Counted from the first letter of the stretch, positions 8,801 to 17,535 are shown. The stretch: 64,000 bases of DNA from JBBDYH01 sp040901795 (GCA_040901795.1 JBBDYH010000147.1:7869-71868), one strand, 5' to 3'. Program-made: numbers and translations. Notes: generated by a model not told the origin, from the letters alone.

Positions 8801-10199
8801 TCGCCGCGGCGAGCGCAATTTGCGACGTTACGTCCGGCGCCGAGATTACGCCGCCCGCCGAACCGATGGTCTGGCCGCCTTGATAGTAGCCGGCCGGCTG
8901 CACTTCGCGGACTGTGTATGTGCCTGGCAACAATGCCTCGAACGTGTACTGTCCATTCGCGTTGGTCGCCGTCGTTTGCAACACGGTGCCCGTGGGGCTC
9001 AGCAGTTGTACTTCGACGCCGGCCAGCGGCGTATCGTGCGGGCCAAAGACGCAGTCGCCTTCCGGGTCGGTATACACCCGCCCGCTGATGCTGCCGGGCA
9101 GCACTTCGGCAAAGTCGTTGCGCACGCTGTCTTGCCCGCCGAGCAGCGTGATTTCGCTGATCACATCGGGCGACGTGGAAACGCCGACCGCCGTGCCGTT
9201 CACCGTCCCAGGCCGCGAGCCGACGCTCAGATAACCGCCCGGCTGCGTTTCCACCACGCGATACGTACCCGGCGGAACACCATCGAACCGGTAATCGCCC
9301 ACGGCATTGGTTGTCGCGGACTTTCCGGTCGCGACATAGGTCGTACCGTTCCACTGCCAGAGCGCGAGCGACACTCCGGCCAGGCCTGGTTCGTTCGCCT
9401 CTTGCGAGTTCGACAGGTTGGGATCGTGGAAAACGCGGCCCGCAATCGTGATTGGTTTGGCAAATTGCTTCTGCCTCGCAACCGCGCCGGCTGTGCGGTC
9501 TTCGCGATCGACCTTGTGCGGCGGAGTGTAGCTGTCTGGCGGCAAGTCGAGTTGCGTTCCCGCCTGTGCCGCCGCCTCAGCGAACTTATCGTCGTATTCG
9601 TCGAAGAAGACCGCGGTCAGCGTGGCGTCCTCGAAGTGCGGGTTGGTGAACTGACCAGTCAAAAGCGAGCCTTCGAACTCGCCGCCTTCGGCGACCGACG
9701 TGGAGCTGAACGAGCCCTGCTCGTCGACGTCAATTTCAAAGACCAACTTTTCACCGGCCTCGAAGCTAGCCAGTTCAAACGTGATCAAGGGCGAGCCATC
9801 GTGCACCACCACGTTGGTGATCGTAAAGCCGTTGTGCGAGACAAGGGACAATGCCCCGGGCTTGAAGCTCCCAGCGCCGCCGGCCGTCGTATCGAAAAAG
9901 ATGTCGCCAATGGTGACGCCGCCGCCCAGCTTATCGCCGTTGATGGTCAGGCTTTTGAGTTGCGTGCCAGGTTCGCCGCCGGCAAACGTGATCTCGATCC
10001 GATCGCCGGCCGAGTCGTCGCCACTGGCTTCTTCGAAGTACACGGCGCCCAAATGCAAATCGCCGGCCAGAGGCTGTCGCGGCTCGAGCTCTTCGAAACC
10101 GCAGCGGCGCAGCGTCTCTGCCGCAGGGGCGCCTGCTGTGCCGCCCCAGATCGTTCGGCAGAGGCGGCTCCATCGAGCTGCCTTCCGTAGTAATCGCAC
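5817..10199 (-). CDS. Giant secreted protein: LEPR signature, seven SdrD-B-like repeats, FG-GAP/EF-hand tail
   Basis: About 1460 residues. FEELEPRQPLAG near residue 35 is the planctomycete extracellular signature. A beta-sandwich region (about 40-230) is followed by seven prealbumin-like SdrD-B repeats of about 115-130 residues, each of the form ISGRVYADPEGD...LAGV...GTYTVREVQPAGY, with EGDCIIGP-type acidic loops. The C-terminal 270 residues hold FG-GAP/VCBS-like blades (SGDFNGDGRSEIGAF, VGDWDGDGKDDIGVF) with DxDGDG-type calcium loops. It is probably a surface adhesin or matrix protein. Start: GTG at 10199 has GGAGG (10207-10211) seven bases upstream; the longer ATG at 10364 would overlap the neighbouring WD40 gene. 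Confidence 0.85.
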   Translation of the reverse strand: MRLLRKAARWSRLCRTIWGGTAGAPAAETLRRCGFEELEPRQPLAGDLHLGAVYFEEASGDDSAGDRIEITFAGGEPGTQLKSLTINGDKLGGGVTIGDIFFDTTAGGAGSFKPGALSLVSHNGFTITNVVVHDGSPLITFELASFEAGEKLVFEIDVDEQGSFSSTSVAEGGEFEGSLLTGQFTNPHFEDATLTAVFFDEYDDKFAEAAAQAGTQLDLPPDSYTPPHKVDREDRTAGAVARQKQFAKPITIAGRVFHDPNLSNSQEANEPGLAGVSLALWQWNGTTYVATGKSATTNAVGDYRFDGVPPGTYRVVETQPGGYLSVGSRPGTVNGTAVGVSTSPDVISEITLLGGQDSVRNDFAEVLPGSISGRVYTDPEGDCVFGPHDTPLAGVEVQLLSPTGTVLQTTATNANGQYTFEALLPGTYTVREVQPAGYYQGGQTIGSAGGVISAPDVTSQIALAAANDAVDYDFCELFPAQLSGRVFADPEGDGQLGANDLRLGGVVIQLVNATGTVIHTTQTNTEGEYSFTNLAPGAYTVREVQPVGYYHGGQRAGSHGGNDAVADIIGQVTLGSGADAVRYDFWELLPGSISGLVHADPEGDCIIGPRDLPLAGVAVQLLDSSGNVLQTTFTNNQGEYRFDNLAPGTYAVRQVQPAGYYQGDEHVGSAGGVIVGDDHIGQIVIGSGTDAVRYDFCELMPASIRGRVYADPEGDCIFGPEDTPLAGVKIELLDEHDIVVATSFTDTEGRYEFINLAPGEYTLRETQPAGYYQGGTVVGDSGGVITAPDVISEIVLTSAKNAINYDFCEAIPASISGRVHADPEGDCIIGPSDIPLSGVTVQLLNDQGIVVATELTDAEGRYQFDGLAPGVYSVREVQPAGYLDGDEHVGTAGGVIASNDLISHITLGSGTNALDYDFCEIPAASISGYVFQDGPTLTTVRGQPIDPATVRNGVRDAGDLPIAGVTLLLGNLSGEPIFDAAGQPRTAVTDANGYYEFGGLAPGVYTVRQVQPLDYIDFIDTPGTTGGIAINRNDEISPQILQTLSVAHDFDAIIRIPLPAGVISVENNFSEIRIIETDPPPASQPPALPVFFAEPINPEAPRVFNPGGVPQPLVAPFVSDPIAVFIPPLILTGNAGGVSTWHLSVVNGGTPRGARSGEMLVEAPSSVFNVSTWTGANLDAAQWMLVGEADEPAKSALFGAENAIPVSGDFNGDGRSEIGAFINGDWFIDINGNGQWDEDDLWAKLGAEGDLPVVGDWDGDGKDDIGVFGRAWTGDPRAIAHEPGLPHSLNMPKATAKNLPPNKEDAPLRRRMVKVSVQGALRADLIDHVFNFGVTGDHPVAGDWAGNGVDCIGVFRNGVWHMDVDGDGLFTPADRRADFGQKNDIPLAGDWNRDGIDELGVYRDGEWILDSNRNYRIDAEDLRVQMGESGDQPVVGDWNADGRDQIGLMHAGRIEREARR

Positions 10200-10206
10200 G
10201 ACACAT

Positions 10207-10211
10207 CCTCC
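10207..10211 (-). promoter_or_regulatory. Shine-Dalgarno GGAGG deciding a GTG start
   Basis: On the minus strand GGAGG-ATGTGTC-GTG gives ideal spacing (7 bases) to GTG 10199 in the frame of the giant protein. An ATG lies inside the spacer but is in another frame that ends after 91 codons. Confidence 0.65.
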
Positions 10212-10229
10212 GTGATTACAGCCCCCTGC

Positions 10230-10287
10230 ACGTGGCCGCGTCCGCCGCGGCGGACGCGTGCGAGTCTCGGAGAGACTCGTCCACGTG
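10230..10287. repeat. Nested cruciform: outer CACGTGG/CCACGTG with two inner hairpins
   Basis: The outer arms CACGTGG (10230-10236) and CCACGTG (10281-10287) enclose a perfect 22-base palindrome at 10237-10258 (CGCGTCCGCC and its complement) and a second hairpin CGAGTCTC-gga-GAGACTCG (10261-10279). A GAGTCTC/GAGATGC relative occurs at 31309-31350. It lies just upstream of the giant-protein start and just after the WD40 stop, so it may work as a terminator or simply be a repeat. Confidence 0.65.
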
Positions 10288-10317
10288 AAACTCCTGCCCA
10301 AACTCTGGCCAGTTCGG

Positions 10318-11387
10318 CTACCTCCGCAACGCAGTCCGGCCCGGCAACTCACTGCCGCGTGCATCGCCCACGCCCGACAGCGCTGCGTCCAACCGCCACA
10401 CTCGCGCCGTCGTATCGAAACTGCCGGAGACCAACAGCCGCCGCTCGTGGTTGCAATCGAGCGTGGCGATCGAGCCCGTGTGACCAGTGAGACGCTTGAC
10501 TTCCAGTCGGGATTCCAGGTCCCAAATCCGAATTACGTTGTCGCTCCCGCCACTGGCCAGTTGGTCTGGACCGCAAAAGCTGATGGCCAACACTTTGGCG
10601 CCCACGCTGTCGAGTGTGAGGAGCGTCTGAGCAGTGCCTACGTCCCAAATCTGGATCCGCCGATCCTCGCCTGCCGACGCCAGCCGTGTGCCATCGGGCG
10701 AGAACGTCAAGGCCCGAATGCGACCGGTGTGGGCATTCCAGTTGTGCAACGTCTCGCCGTTGGTAGTGTCCCAAAGTCGCAATCGGCCATTGCGTCCACC
10801 TCCGGCCAATCGTGTTCCATCCGGCGAGAACGCCACTGTCCGCATGTCGCGGCAGGGACAGCCGAACGTACGTGCGACTTTGCCGGTGTTGAGGTCGTAG
10901 ACACGAAGTTGATTCTCAAAACCCGCGACGGCGAGCCAGCGGCCGTCGGGGCTGAAGCGAGCGCTATAGACCGACGCCGTCTGCTCGGAGAGTGTGCGAA
11001 GCTGCTGGCCCGACTTCACATCCCAAACGCGTACCGTGCGGTCATCGCCGCCGCTGGCGAGCATGGTCCCGTCGGGCGAAAAGCTCACCGCGCGGACCCA
11101 GTCGCGGTGGCCTCGCAAGGTTATGAGTGGTTTTCCGTCGGCGGCAGTCCAGAGCCGCACGAGATGATCATCGCCGGCTGTGGCGACGAGTGCGCCGTCC
11201 GGGCTCAGCGCCGTCGCCGTCAGTACCGGTGCAGAACCGCCGGCCGATTGACCACGAATGACGATGGGCGATTCAGCACCTTCGTCGTTTGCCGCAAACA
11301 GCCAGGGCTTCGGCGTCCAGGGGACGCCNNNNNNNNNNCGCCGACGATCAGGCCCGCCAGGGCCAGCAAACAGGTCCGTCGTTGCAT
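10318..11387 (-). CDS. Secreted WD40 beta-propeller protein (interrupted by assembly gap)
   Basis: About seven WD40 repeats (SPDGALVATAGDDHLVRLW, SFSPDGTMLASGGDDRTVRVW, FSPDGTRLASAGEDRRIQIW and so on) make a single propeller, likely a protein-interaction platform. The N-terminus is masked by ten Ns at 11329-11338. Upstream of the gap, on the minus strand, ATG 11387 begins MQRRTCLLALAGLIVG, a clear signal peptide, but one frame away from the WD40 frame as drawn. An intact gene therefore needs a true gap length of 2 modulo 3, not 10. The longer frame-matched start at 11439 gives an arginine-rich, non-signal N-terminus and is rejected. Confidence 0.8.
11329..11338. other. Assembly gap (10 N)
   Basis: Ten unresolved bases inside the N-terminal coding part of the WD40 gene. 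The frame analysis suggests the length is a placeholder. Confidence 0.99.
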
Positions 11388-11582
11388 GGCGATTCCGTTC
11401 GCGCGTGGGTGTGCGCCTCTCGATCCCGAGACTCAGCAACTGCGCAGGGCGAACCGCAGTCGCCGCGGCGACCCGTGGCGCTATTCAATTAGTATCGGCC
11501 GGCAGCCGACCTCAGCCGCAATAGATATCTCACGGTCGGGAAAGCGAGCGCGATTGGGCCGATGGGGCAAAGCTGGCCGGCG

Positions 11583-12983
11583 CTAGCGTCGTTCGCGAAA
11601 ATCAGCGCTATCCAGTCCGTGATTCTTCATCAGCCGGTAGAGTGTACCGCGGGGCAGCTTGGCTTCTCGCGCGGCTGATTGGACTTCCCCTTGATTACGC
11701 GTAAGCAGGTCGGTCAGGTATTGCCGTTCGAAGTGGGCCACGTGCTCGTCGCGAAGCTGGAAATACCCCAAGGAGCCGCTGGAATCGGGGGCCTCCGCGC
11801 CTCGCTCGCCCGCCGCAACGACGACCTCGTCGGGCAAGTCGTCCAGCCCGATCATCGTCCCCTTGGCCAGCGCGATGGCACGGCGAATGACATTCTGCAG
11901 CTCACGGACGTTGCCCGGCCAGGAGTATTGCCGCAGCACCTGATAGGCTTCGGGCGTGATGCCGCTCATCGGCTTAGCCATCTCGCGGCTTTGGCGGTTG
12001 GCGAAGAACTCGGCCAACAACCCAATGTCGTCGCCGCGAATTCGTAACGGCGGCAAGTCGATCCGCACGACGTTGATACGGTAATAGAGGTCCTGGCGAA
12101 AGAGTCCCTGGCGGACCATCGTATCGAGATCGCGCGCCGTGGCGGCCACCACGCGGACGTCGACCTCAACTTCCTCGCGCGCGCCGACGCGACGAATCCG
12201 CCGCTCCTGCAATGTGCGCAAAAGTTTGGCTTGCAACAAGAGGGGCAGCTCGCCAATCTCATCAAGAAACACCGTGCCGCCGTCTGCAAACTCCAGCAAA
12301 CCGATCCGGCGGCTATCGGCGCCGGTGAACGCGCCGCGCTCGTGGCCAAACAACTCGCTCTCCAAGAGGTTGTCCGGAATCGCGCCGCAGTCGATCGGCA
12401 CGAACGGCCGGCCGGCCCGACGACTGCGGCGATGGATCGCACGCGCCACCAGTTCCTTGCCGGTGCCGGTCGCCCCGAGCACCAGCACATCGACGTTCGA
12501 GGCGGCGACTTGTTCGATGGTCTCATAGACGCGGCGCATGGGGGGGCTTGCGCCGATGATTTCCTCGAACGTGTACGGCCGCTCGATCTGCCTTCGCAGC
12601 AACTCGTGTTCGGCATCGAGCCGGCGACCGGCGAGCACGCGCTGGGCGCTGCGCGCCAAGTCTTCCGCCGCCAACGGTTTGGCCAGATAGTCCGCGGCGC
12701 CCAGACGCAATCCCGCAGTCACGCTTTCGACACTCGGTTGATGCGCCAACAGAATGACCGGCAGACTCCTATCGATCTTCTGCACCGCCCCGAGAAGGGC
12801 CAACCCGTCAACTGACGGTGGGGCAACGGCCGCGAGCACAAGATCGAATGATTCCGCTTCCAATAGAGGGAGGGCGGCATCTGGATCGGTCACAAGTCGA
12901 ACATCGGCCGCGGAAAGCGCCTTGCGCACCAACGGCTCGATGGCAGGGTCGTTGTCGATAACAAGGACGTGCGCGCGCTTCAT
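11583..12983 (-). CDS. NtrC-family sigma-54-dependent activator with degenerate receiver
   Basis: 466 residues: receiver domain (1-120), AAA+ domain (about 140-380), DNA-binding HTH (about 425-466). The AAA+ part is complete: GATGTGKE Walker A, GAFTGA sigma-54 contact loop, GGTVFLDEIGEL Walker B, and YSWPGNVRELQN sensor II, so it should open sigma-54 promoters. The C-terminal Fis-type HTH reads NQGEVQSAAREAKLPRGTLY. In the receiver the phospho-acceptor position is Ala52 (FDLVLAAVAPPSVDG, where NtrC has DVLLSDIRMPGMDG), and the conserved Thr is also Ala (VILLAHQPS), though the Lys remains (YLAKPL). Phosphorylation control is therefore unlikely. No histidine kinase gene is adjacent. Confidence 0.9.
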   Translation of the reverse strand: MKRAHVLVIDNDPAIEPLVRKALSAADVRLVTDPDAALPLLEAESFDLVLAAVAPPSVDGLALLGAVQKIDRSLPVILLAHQPSVESVTAGLRLGAADYLAKPLAAEDLARSAQRVLAGRRLDAEHELLRRQIERPYTFEEIIGASPPMRRVYETIEQVAASNVDVLVLGATGTGKELVARAIHRRSRRAGRPFVPIDCGAIPDNLLESELFGHERGAFTGADSRRIGLLEFADGGTVFLDEIGELPLLLQAKLLRTLQERRIRRVGAREEVEVDVRVVAATARDLDTMVRQGLFRQDLYYRINVVRIDLPPLRIRGDDIGLLAEFFANRQSREMAKPMSGITPEAYQVLRQYSWPGNVRELQNVIRRAIALAKGTMIGLDDLPDEVVVAAGERGAEAPDSSGSLGYFQLRDEHVAHFERQYLTDLLTRNQGEVQSAAREAKLPRGTLYRLMKNHGLDSADFRERR

Positions 12984-13018
12984 TCAGACGGTTTTCTCCT
13001 GCCGCCTTTGTCTCGCAT

Positions 13019-13122
13019 CGGTAGGGAACGGCCTCTGTGCCGTTCCGTTGGGCGAGTTGGCGCACCTATGCTACTTCGCGCTTCCGGAACGCCACGGAGG
13101 GCGTTCCCTACGGAGTTAAGAC
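13019..13122. repeat. Dispersed palindromic element, copy 2
   Basis: GTAGGGAACGGCCTCTGTGC begins a 39-base stretch that is the exact reverse complement of 4582-4620; the far end carries the partner arm GAGGGCGTTCCCTACGGAG. It fills the space between the sigma-54 activator and ftr. Confidence 0.7.
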
Positions 13123-13154
13123 TCTGCTTAGAATCCGCGAACCGGCCACCAATG

Positions 13155-14045
13155 TCAACCGGAGAGCACGTCGTGCAGCCGGAATTGAAACTTGCCGAGC
13201 TTTCCGCCATAGTTGCCCGCGCTGATTGCAACCACACCCTCGCCGGCCGCGGCGCGGATGGCCGCCGACATTGCTCCCGCGACGGATGACTCATCGACTC
13301 CGTCGATGACAATTTCGCAGGCGCACTCTGCGTCTGGATGAAGTTGCGATTCGACGAGTCCCCGCAGCGTCGGGCAAAACCAGTCGGCCGTGGACGCCTT
13401 GAGCGCTTTGTAGCGCGAGCCGACTTTACTGCCGCTGCGCGCGACACCACCCGGAAATGGCGTGATGGAGCCCTCCAGAAGTGCAATGGCGGCCACTCCT
13501 CGCCGCGCGGCCGCCAATGCGATTTCGAGCGTCGTTGCTTCAATCACGACGTTGCCGCCGCCGACGCCCTTCTCGATGCCCAACGATTCCTCGACGATGA
13601 ACTCACCGTCCATCACCGGGATTCGCCAATAGCGACGGCCGTCGATTTGCTTGCTCTGCTGGTGACCGTCGCCGAAGTAGCGCAGCGATTTGCCCAGCGG
13701 CAGCCGTTCGCCGCTCGCGGGCAACCCATCGAACACGGCGGTCGTGGGACAGGTCATTAAACACTGTCCCGTTCGATTCATTGCGGCCTTGGCTAGTTGC
13801 TCGCTTGAAAAACCAAACAAGAGCAGCGATGCCCCAGCACGGCCGTCCGGCGTTTCGTCGGGGGCGAGCTTGCGCTCCAGGCCTGCCTCACAGTCGCAGC
13901 CGATGACCGAGGAGCTATAGCCGGCAGCCTCTTTCATTGCCGCGTCGAGCCAGTAATCATCGTGCGCGGTGATGATCAGCCGCGTATAGCGCAGGCGAAA
14001 CGCCTCGGCGAAGGTGTCGACGATTTCCGTGGTACCAAGCTGCAT
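13155..14045 (-). CDS. ftr: Formylmethanofuran--tetrahydromethanopterin formyltransferase
   Basis: 296 residues from ATG 14045 (MQLGTTEIVDTFAEAF), the normal Ftr length. Hallmark stretches are EIVDTFAEAFRLRYTRLIIT at the N-terminus, ETPDGRAGASLLLFGF, RTGQCLMTCPTTAVFDG, LRYFGDGHQQSKQIDGR, MDGEFIVEESLGIEKGV, PFPGGVARSGSKVGS and ISAGNYGGKLGKFQFRLHD. The enzyme moves a formyl group between methanofuran and tetrahydromethanopterin; in bacteria it is subunit D of the Fhc complex in C1 oxidation or detoxification. Its partners (fhcABC, mch, fae) are not in the window. The frame runs open to 14522, but the extra residues come from repeat-rich DNA and do not resemble Ftr. Confidence 0.92.
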   Translation of the reverse strand: MQLGTTEIVDTFAEAFRLRYTRLIITAHDDYWLDAAMKEAAGYSSSVIGCDCEAGLERKLAPDETPDGRAGASLLLFGFSSEQLAKAAMNRTGQCLMTCPTTAVFDGLPASGERLPLGKSLRYFGDGHQQSKQIDGRRYWRIPVMDGEFIVEESLGIEKGVGGGNVVIEATTLEIALAAARRGVAAIALLEGSITPFPGGVARSGSKVGSRYKALKASTADWFCPTLRGLVESQLHPDAECACEIVIDGVDESSVAGAMSAAIRAAAGEGVVAISAGNYGGKLGKFQFRLHDVLSG

Positions 14046-14996
14046 GGGATCAGGTGACAGGGGTCGGGGGACAGGGGGTAGGTCAGCAGCCCCGGCCGGA
14101 AGGCCGGGGTTGGCAGTTGTCGTGGTCGGCAGCCAGGCGCTATTGACTTTGTATCGGCTAAGTTGGTGGCTCGTGAGTTGGAGTGGCTGGTGAGCTGGCT
14201 GCCGGATGCGAATTTTTGCGCGCGCGGAGCAAAGATTGTATGGCGTGCAAAAAAAATAACGAGTGCTCCGCGCCCTCACCCTCACTCCACCCCGCTCCAC
14301 CTTCGCAATCGCTTGCGGCATATCGACCGCCCAACCCCGCGCTACAAATCCCCAACGCCGCTTTCCCGCCACCCGCCCTCTGCCCTCTGCCCTCAGGATG
14401 CCCGCCGCGGCGGGCCCTCGGATCCCTGCCCCATCTTCGCCTGGCACTTGCTGCAAGGGCGCGTCGAGAATCCGACCACTGTTTGAGGAGCGGTGTGTCG
14501 GAGCGCAGCAGGCTGGGGGCATTATTGCGCGCCCAGGTCACGCCCTCCTGAGCGCTACCGAAGGCAGCCGTTTCAGCGCTTCGATTGTGAACATCGACGA
14601 ACCCAAACGGTTTGTCGTCGAAGCAGCCGGTCGATGTGCCAACCATGAGGTGGAGGCAAACGAGTGCGACAAGCTGTAATGAATCTGAGTTGGGACACCG
14701 GACGACGTTAGAACCTTTTATCGCTGGCGTACATACTTGGGAGATGGATTGCGGCGGCGGATGGCTGATGGAACTGAGCGGCTGCAACGAAACTACGGGT
14801 AGCGCAAACGCCTTAAGGCTCGAAACAGGAATGTGACTTGTCGTGGCTGCCCCAGTACAATGCTCATTGTTCTCGTCGTTCTTGCCTGCGTTACTATGGG
14901 TCAATAACTCTTGATCGAGGACCGCATCGTAGCTCTGGCCGCGGGCTGACTATCGGTTCGCCATCGGAGCGCTGGGACAATTGAGTGAGGAATACA
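14046..14996. other. Gene-free region upstream of ftr and the AraC gene
   Basis: About 950 bases without a convincing gene. It starts with polypurine repeats (GGGGACAGGGGGTAGG) and a palindrome CCCCGGCCGGAAGGCCGGGG (14092-14111), and contains CCTCTGCCCTCTGCCCTC tandem units near 14385. A 248-codon minus-strand frame (14158-14904) looks non-coding: it is rich in Ser, Ala and Arg and has no domain. A 20-base motif, CAAACGAGTGCGACAAGCTG (14657-14676), recurs with one change near 20120. Confidence 0.5.
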
Positions 14997-16031
14997 ATGC
15001 CCGCCGTGCACGGTCCCCGGGCCGAATACTACGACCCACGCGATGGCGATCGGGCCGTACGTGTGCAAAGCCTGCACATTGAACACGGTTCGCGGGAGCC
15101 ACCGCGCACGAACTATTTCGCCGTCTACCGGGTCGATTCGGGTTCCGGCACCGTCGCCGCCGATGACGCTCACTGCCCCTTCGGCCCCGGCTCGCTGCTG
15201 TTCTTCGTGCCCTACCAGTACGTCCGCTTCGCCGCCGCCGAAGCTGTGCGCGGTGAAGTAATTGAGTTCCACGCCAACTTCCTGTGTGTCGAGACGTTTC
15301 ACGCCGAGGTCGGCTGTAGTGGAAAGCTGTTCAATGACCCCTACGGTGTCCCTGTGCTTCCGCTCGACGAGCGCGTGCTGGCGGAGGTGACTGATCTGTC
15401 TGCGCGCATCCGACGGGAACTGGCGGATCGCGGGCTGGCGCATTCCGAGGCGGTGCTGGCTTACTTGAGGCTGCTGCTCATCGTTGCCACGCGCGAGAAA
15501 ACAGGGGAAGGAGCAGCGTGCCGAACGGCAACCGCTCACCGCCACCCGGTCCTGGCCCAACTCGGAGAATTAATCGAGCAGAACTATCGCACCTGGCACT
15601 CGCCCGCCTTGTACGCGGACGCGCTGTACATGACGGAAAAGGCACTGGGGCGCGTTGTCCGAGCGCACCTCGGCACCACGCCCACGGACCTGATCCGACG
15701 CCGCGTCCTTATCCATGCGAAGTGGCAACTCCTGCACACGCTGCGACCGGTCAAAGAGATCGCCCGCGAGACCGGCTTCAGTGACGAGCTGTATTTCAGC
15801 CGGCTGTTCAAGAAGGCGACGGGGGTCTCTCCCATCTACTTCCGCGAGTTCGAAACGACGATCCGCGGCGGGAGCAATCTGTCCATGTTTTTGGTCCAGT
15901 CGTCCATTCCAACACCGGCGGGCGAGGTCGATAATTCGGTCATCAGCTCGGACCATGTTGGCGGTTCCGACGGCATTGCCCGTGACGGCGCTCGTCGGAG
16001 ACGTGGCAATAGGCGTGCGAAAAGTGTTTGA
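14997..16031 (+). CDS. AraC-family transcriptional regulator
   Basis: 344 residues from ATG 14997, preceded by GTGAGG with 6-base spacing; the GTG at 14985 is less likely. The N-terminal 150 residues are a cupin-like sensing domain (GPGSLLFFVPYQYVRF). The DNA-binding domain lies around residues 200-290: two AraC helix-turn-helix units, ending with the diagnostic VKEIARETGFSDELYFSRLFK and KKATGVSPIYFREF. It then has a 55-residue basic tail (GARRRRGNRRAKSV) that is unusual for the family. It probably senses a small molecule or sugar; a downstream PQQ propeller gene in the same direction may be a target. Confidence 0.88.
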   Translation: MPAVHGPRAEYYDPRDGDRAVRVQSLHIEHGSREPPRTNYFAVYRVDSGSGTVAADDAHCPFGPGSLLFFVPYQYVRFAAAEAVRGEVIEFHANFLCVETFHAEVGCSGKLFNDPYGVPVLPLDERVLAEVTDLSARIRRELADRGLAHSEAVLAYLRLLLIVATREKTGEGAACRTATAHRHPVLAQLGELIEQNYRTWHSPALYADALYMTEKALGRVVRAHLGTTPTDLIRRRVLIHAKWQLLHTLRPVKEIARETGFSDELYFSRLFKKATGVSPIYFREFETTIRGGSNLSMFLVQSSIPTPAGEVDNSVISSDHVGGSDGIARDGARRRRGNRRAKSV

Positions 16032-16122
16032 GCTGGCAGCGACCCAAGCACAAGCACTCTCAGCTCATGATGCCCGAGCGGACGTACGACCACACTCTTT
16101 GGACAATCGGTAAGGAGCGATC

Positions 16123-17406
16123 ATGGGCCACCTGCGTTTGACTCTACGCTTCCTTGGGACTTCCGTACTCTTGCTGGCGGTAACGCCGGCGCTCGCCGAC
16201 GACTGGCCGCAATGGCGTGGACCAAATCGCGACGGCCACTCAAGAGAGACGGGACTGCTTAACAAGTGGCCCAAGGGCGGACCGAGACTGATCTGGCAGG
16301 TGAAGGACTTGGGCAGCGGTTACTCCACGCCGTCGGTCGCTGGTGGTCGAATTTACCTGATGAACAACAAGGGACTTGAGGACGAGTTCGTCACGGCGCG
16401 CGATGTGAAGGACGGCAGTCCGCAATGGGCCACGCGCATCGGCAAGGTCGGCAATCCGGACCAGCAGCCAAACTATCCCGCCGCCCGTACCACACCCACC
16501 GTTGACGGCGAGTTGCTCTATGCGCTGGGCTCGGACGGCGACCTCGCCTGCCTGGAGATCGCCACCGGCAAGGTGCGCTGGCAGAAGAGCCTTCGCGCCG
16601 ACTTCGGCGGCCAGCCGGGGGAATGGGCCTATTCGGAGTCGCCGCTCGTGGATGGCGACGTGGTCGTCTGCACGCCCGGCGGCAAGCAGGCGACCGTCGT
16701 GGCGCTGAACAAGAACACCGGTGAGGTGGTGTGGAGGTGCGCGGTCCCCGGCGGCGCAAGGGCTGGGTACGCCTCGATCGTCGTGGCCGACGCGGGCGGT
16801 GTGCGGCAGTACGTCGCGTATACCGGCGATGGCCTGTTCGGCATGGAGGCAAAGTCCGGCAAGTTCCTATGGCGGTATGACAAGACGACGGGACCTGTGG
16901 GCATGAGTGTTATGACGCCTGTCGTCAGGGAGGGGCTGGTTTACAGCGGCAACGATCGCCTCGGCGGCGCTGCGGTGCGGCTCGCGGTCGATGGAGGCGC
17001 CGCCAAGGCCGAGGAGGTCTACCGCGGCATGAAGTTGCCCAGGATGATCGGCGGCGCAGTCCTCGTCGGTGAGTACCTGTACGGCAGTGGCGGGCAGACT
17101 CTCGTATGCGCTGAGTTCGAGACCGGCCAGGTTAAGTGGGCCGAGCGGAGCGTGGCCCCCGCCGCGGTGTCCTACGCCGACGGCCGGCTGTACCTGCACG
17201 GCGAGAACGGTGAAGTGGCCCTGGTCGAGGCCACGCCCGAGGCGTACCGGGAGCACGGCCGCTTCACGCCGCCGAACCCGCCTGACGAGCGGGCGAACCG
17301 CAACGAGAAGGCCTGGGCTCACCCGGTGATTTCCCACGGCCGGGTGTACATTCGCGACGCCGATTGCCTTTGGTGCTACGACATCAAGGCCGCAGCGGCG
17401 AAGTAG
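16123..17406 (+). CDS. Secreted PQQ-like beta-propeller protein
   Basis: 427 residues with an N-terminal signal peptide (LGTSVLLLAVTPALA, cleavage before DDWPQWRG). It opens with the WPQWRGPNRDG motif common to planctomycete propellers of the outer-membrane-assembly/PQQ type. Repeated GxxL.CLEIATGKVRW-type blades follow (ATGKVRWQKS, NTGEVVWRCAV, KSGKFLWRYDK, ETGQVKWAERS). PQQ cofactor binding is not shown and most such proteins lack a known reaction. AAGGAG is well placed before ATG 16123. A CotH-family gene follows about 130 bases later on the same strand. Confidence 0.88.
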   Translation: MGHLRLTLRFLGTSVLLLAVTPALADDWPQWRGPNRDGHSRETGLLNKWPKGGPRLIWQVKDLGSGYSTPSVAGGRIYLMNNKGLEDEFVTARDVKDGSPQWATRIGKVGNPDQQPNYPAARTTPTVDGELLYALGSDGDLACLEIATGKVRWQKSLRADFGGQPGEWAYSESPLVDGDVVVCTPGGKQATVVALNKNTGEVVWRCAVPGGARAGYASIVVADAGGVRQYVAYTGDGLFGMEAKSGKFLWRYDKTTGPVGMSVMTPVVREGLVYSGNDRLGGAAVRLAVDGGAAKAEEVYRGMKLPRMIGGAVLVGEYLYGSGGQTLVCAEFETGQVKWAERSVAPAAVSYADGRLYLHGENGEVALVEATPEAYREHGRFTPPNPPDERANRNEKAWAHPVISHGRVYIRDADCLWCYDIKAAAAK

Positions 17407-17535
17407 CCACATCGAATTTCACGCTTGGGTACTAACGCCATGCCGCCCAACAGCAGCCGATCGCTTCGCTGCGCAAGCGGCGGTAAACCTACGGAACGGA
17501 GGATCGCTTGCATGTGATCGCTGAACCATTTCCTG

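Noticed and set aside
10318..10364. Longer start for the giant SdrD-B protein at ATG 10364
   Set aside because: It would overlap the WD40 coding end and add an Arg-rich segment from a cruciform repeat; GTG 10199 has the ribosome site.
14158..14904. A 248-codon minus-strand ORF
   Set aside because: It overlaps polypurine and palindromic repeats, has a biased Ser/Ala/Arg composition, no ribosome site and no recognisable domain.
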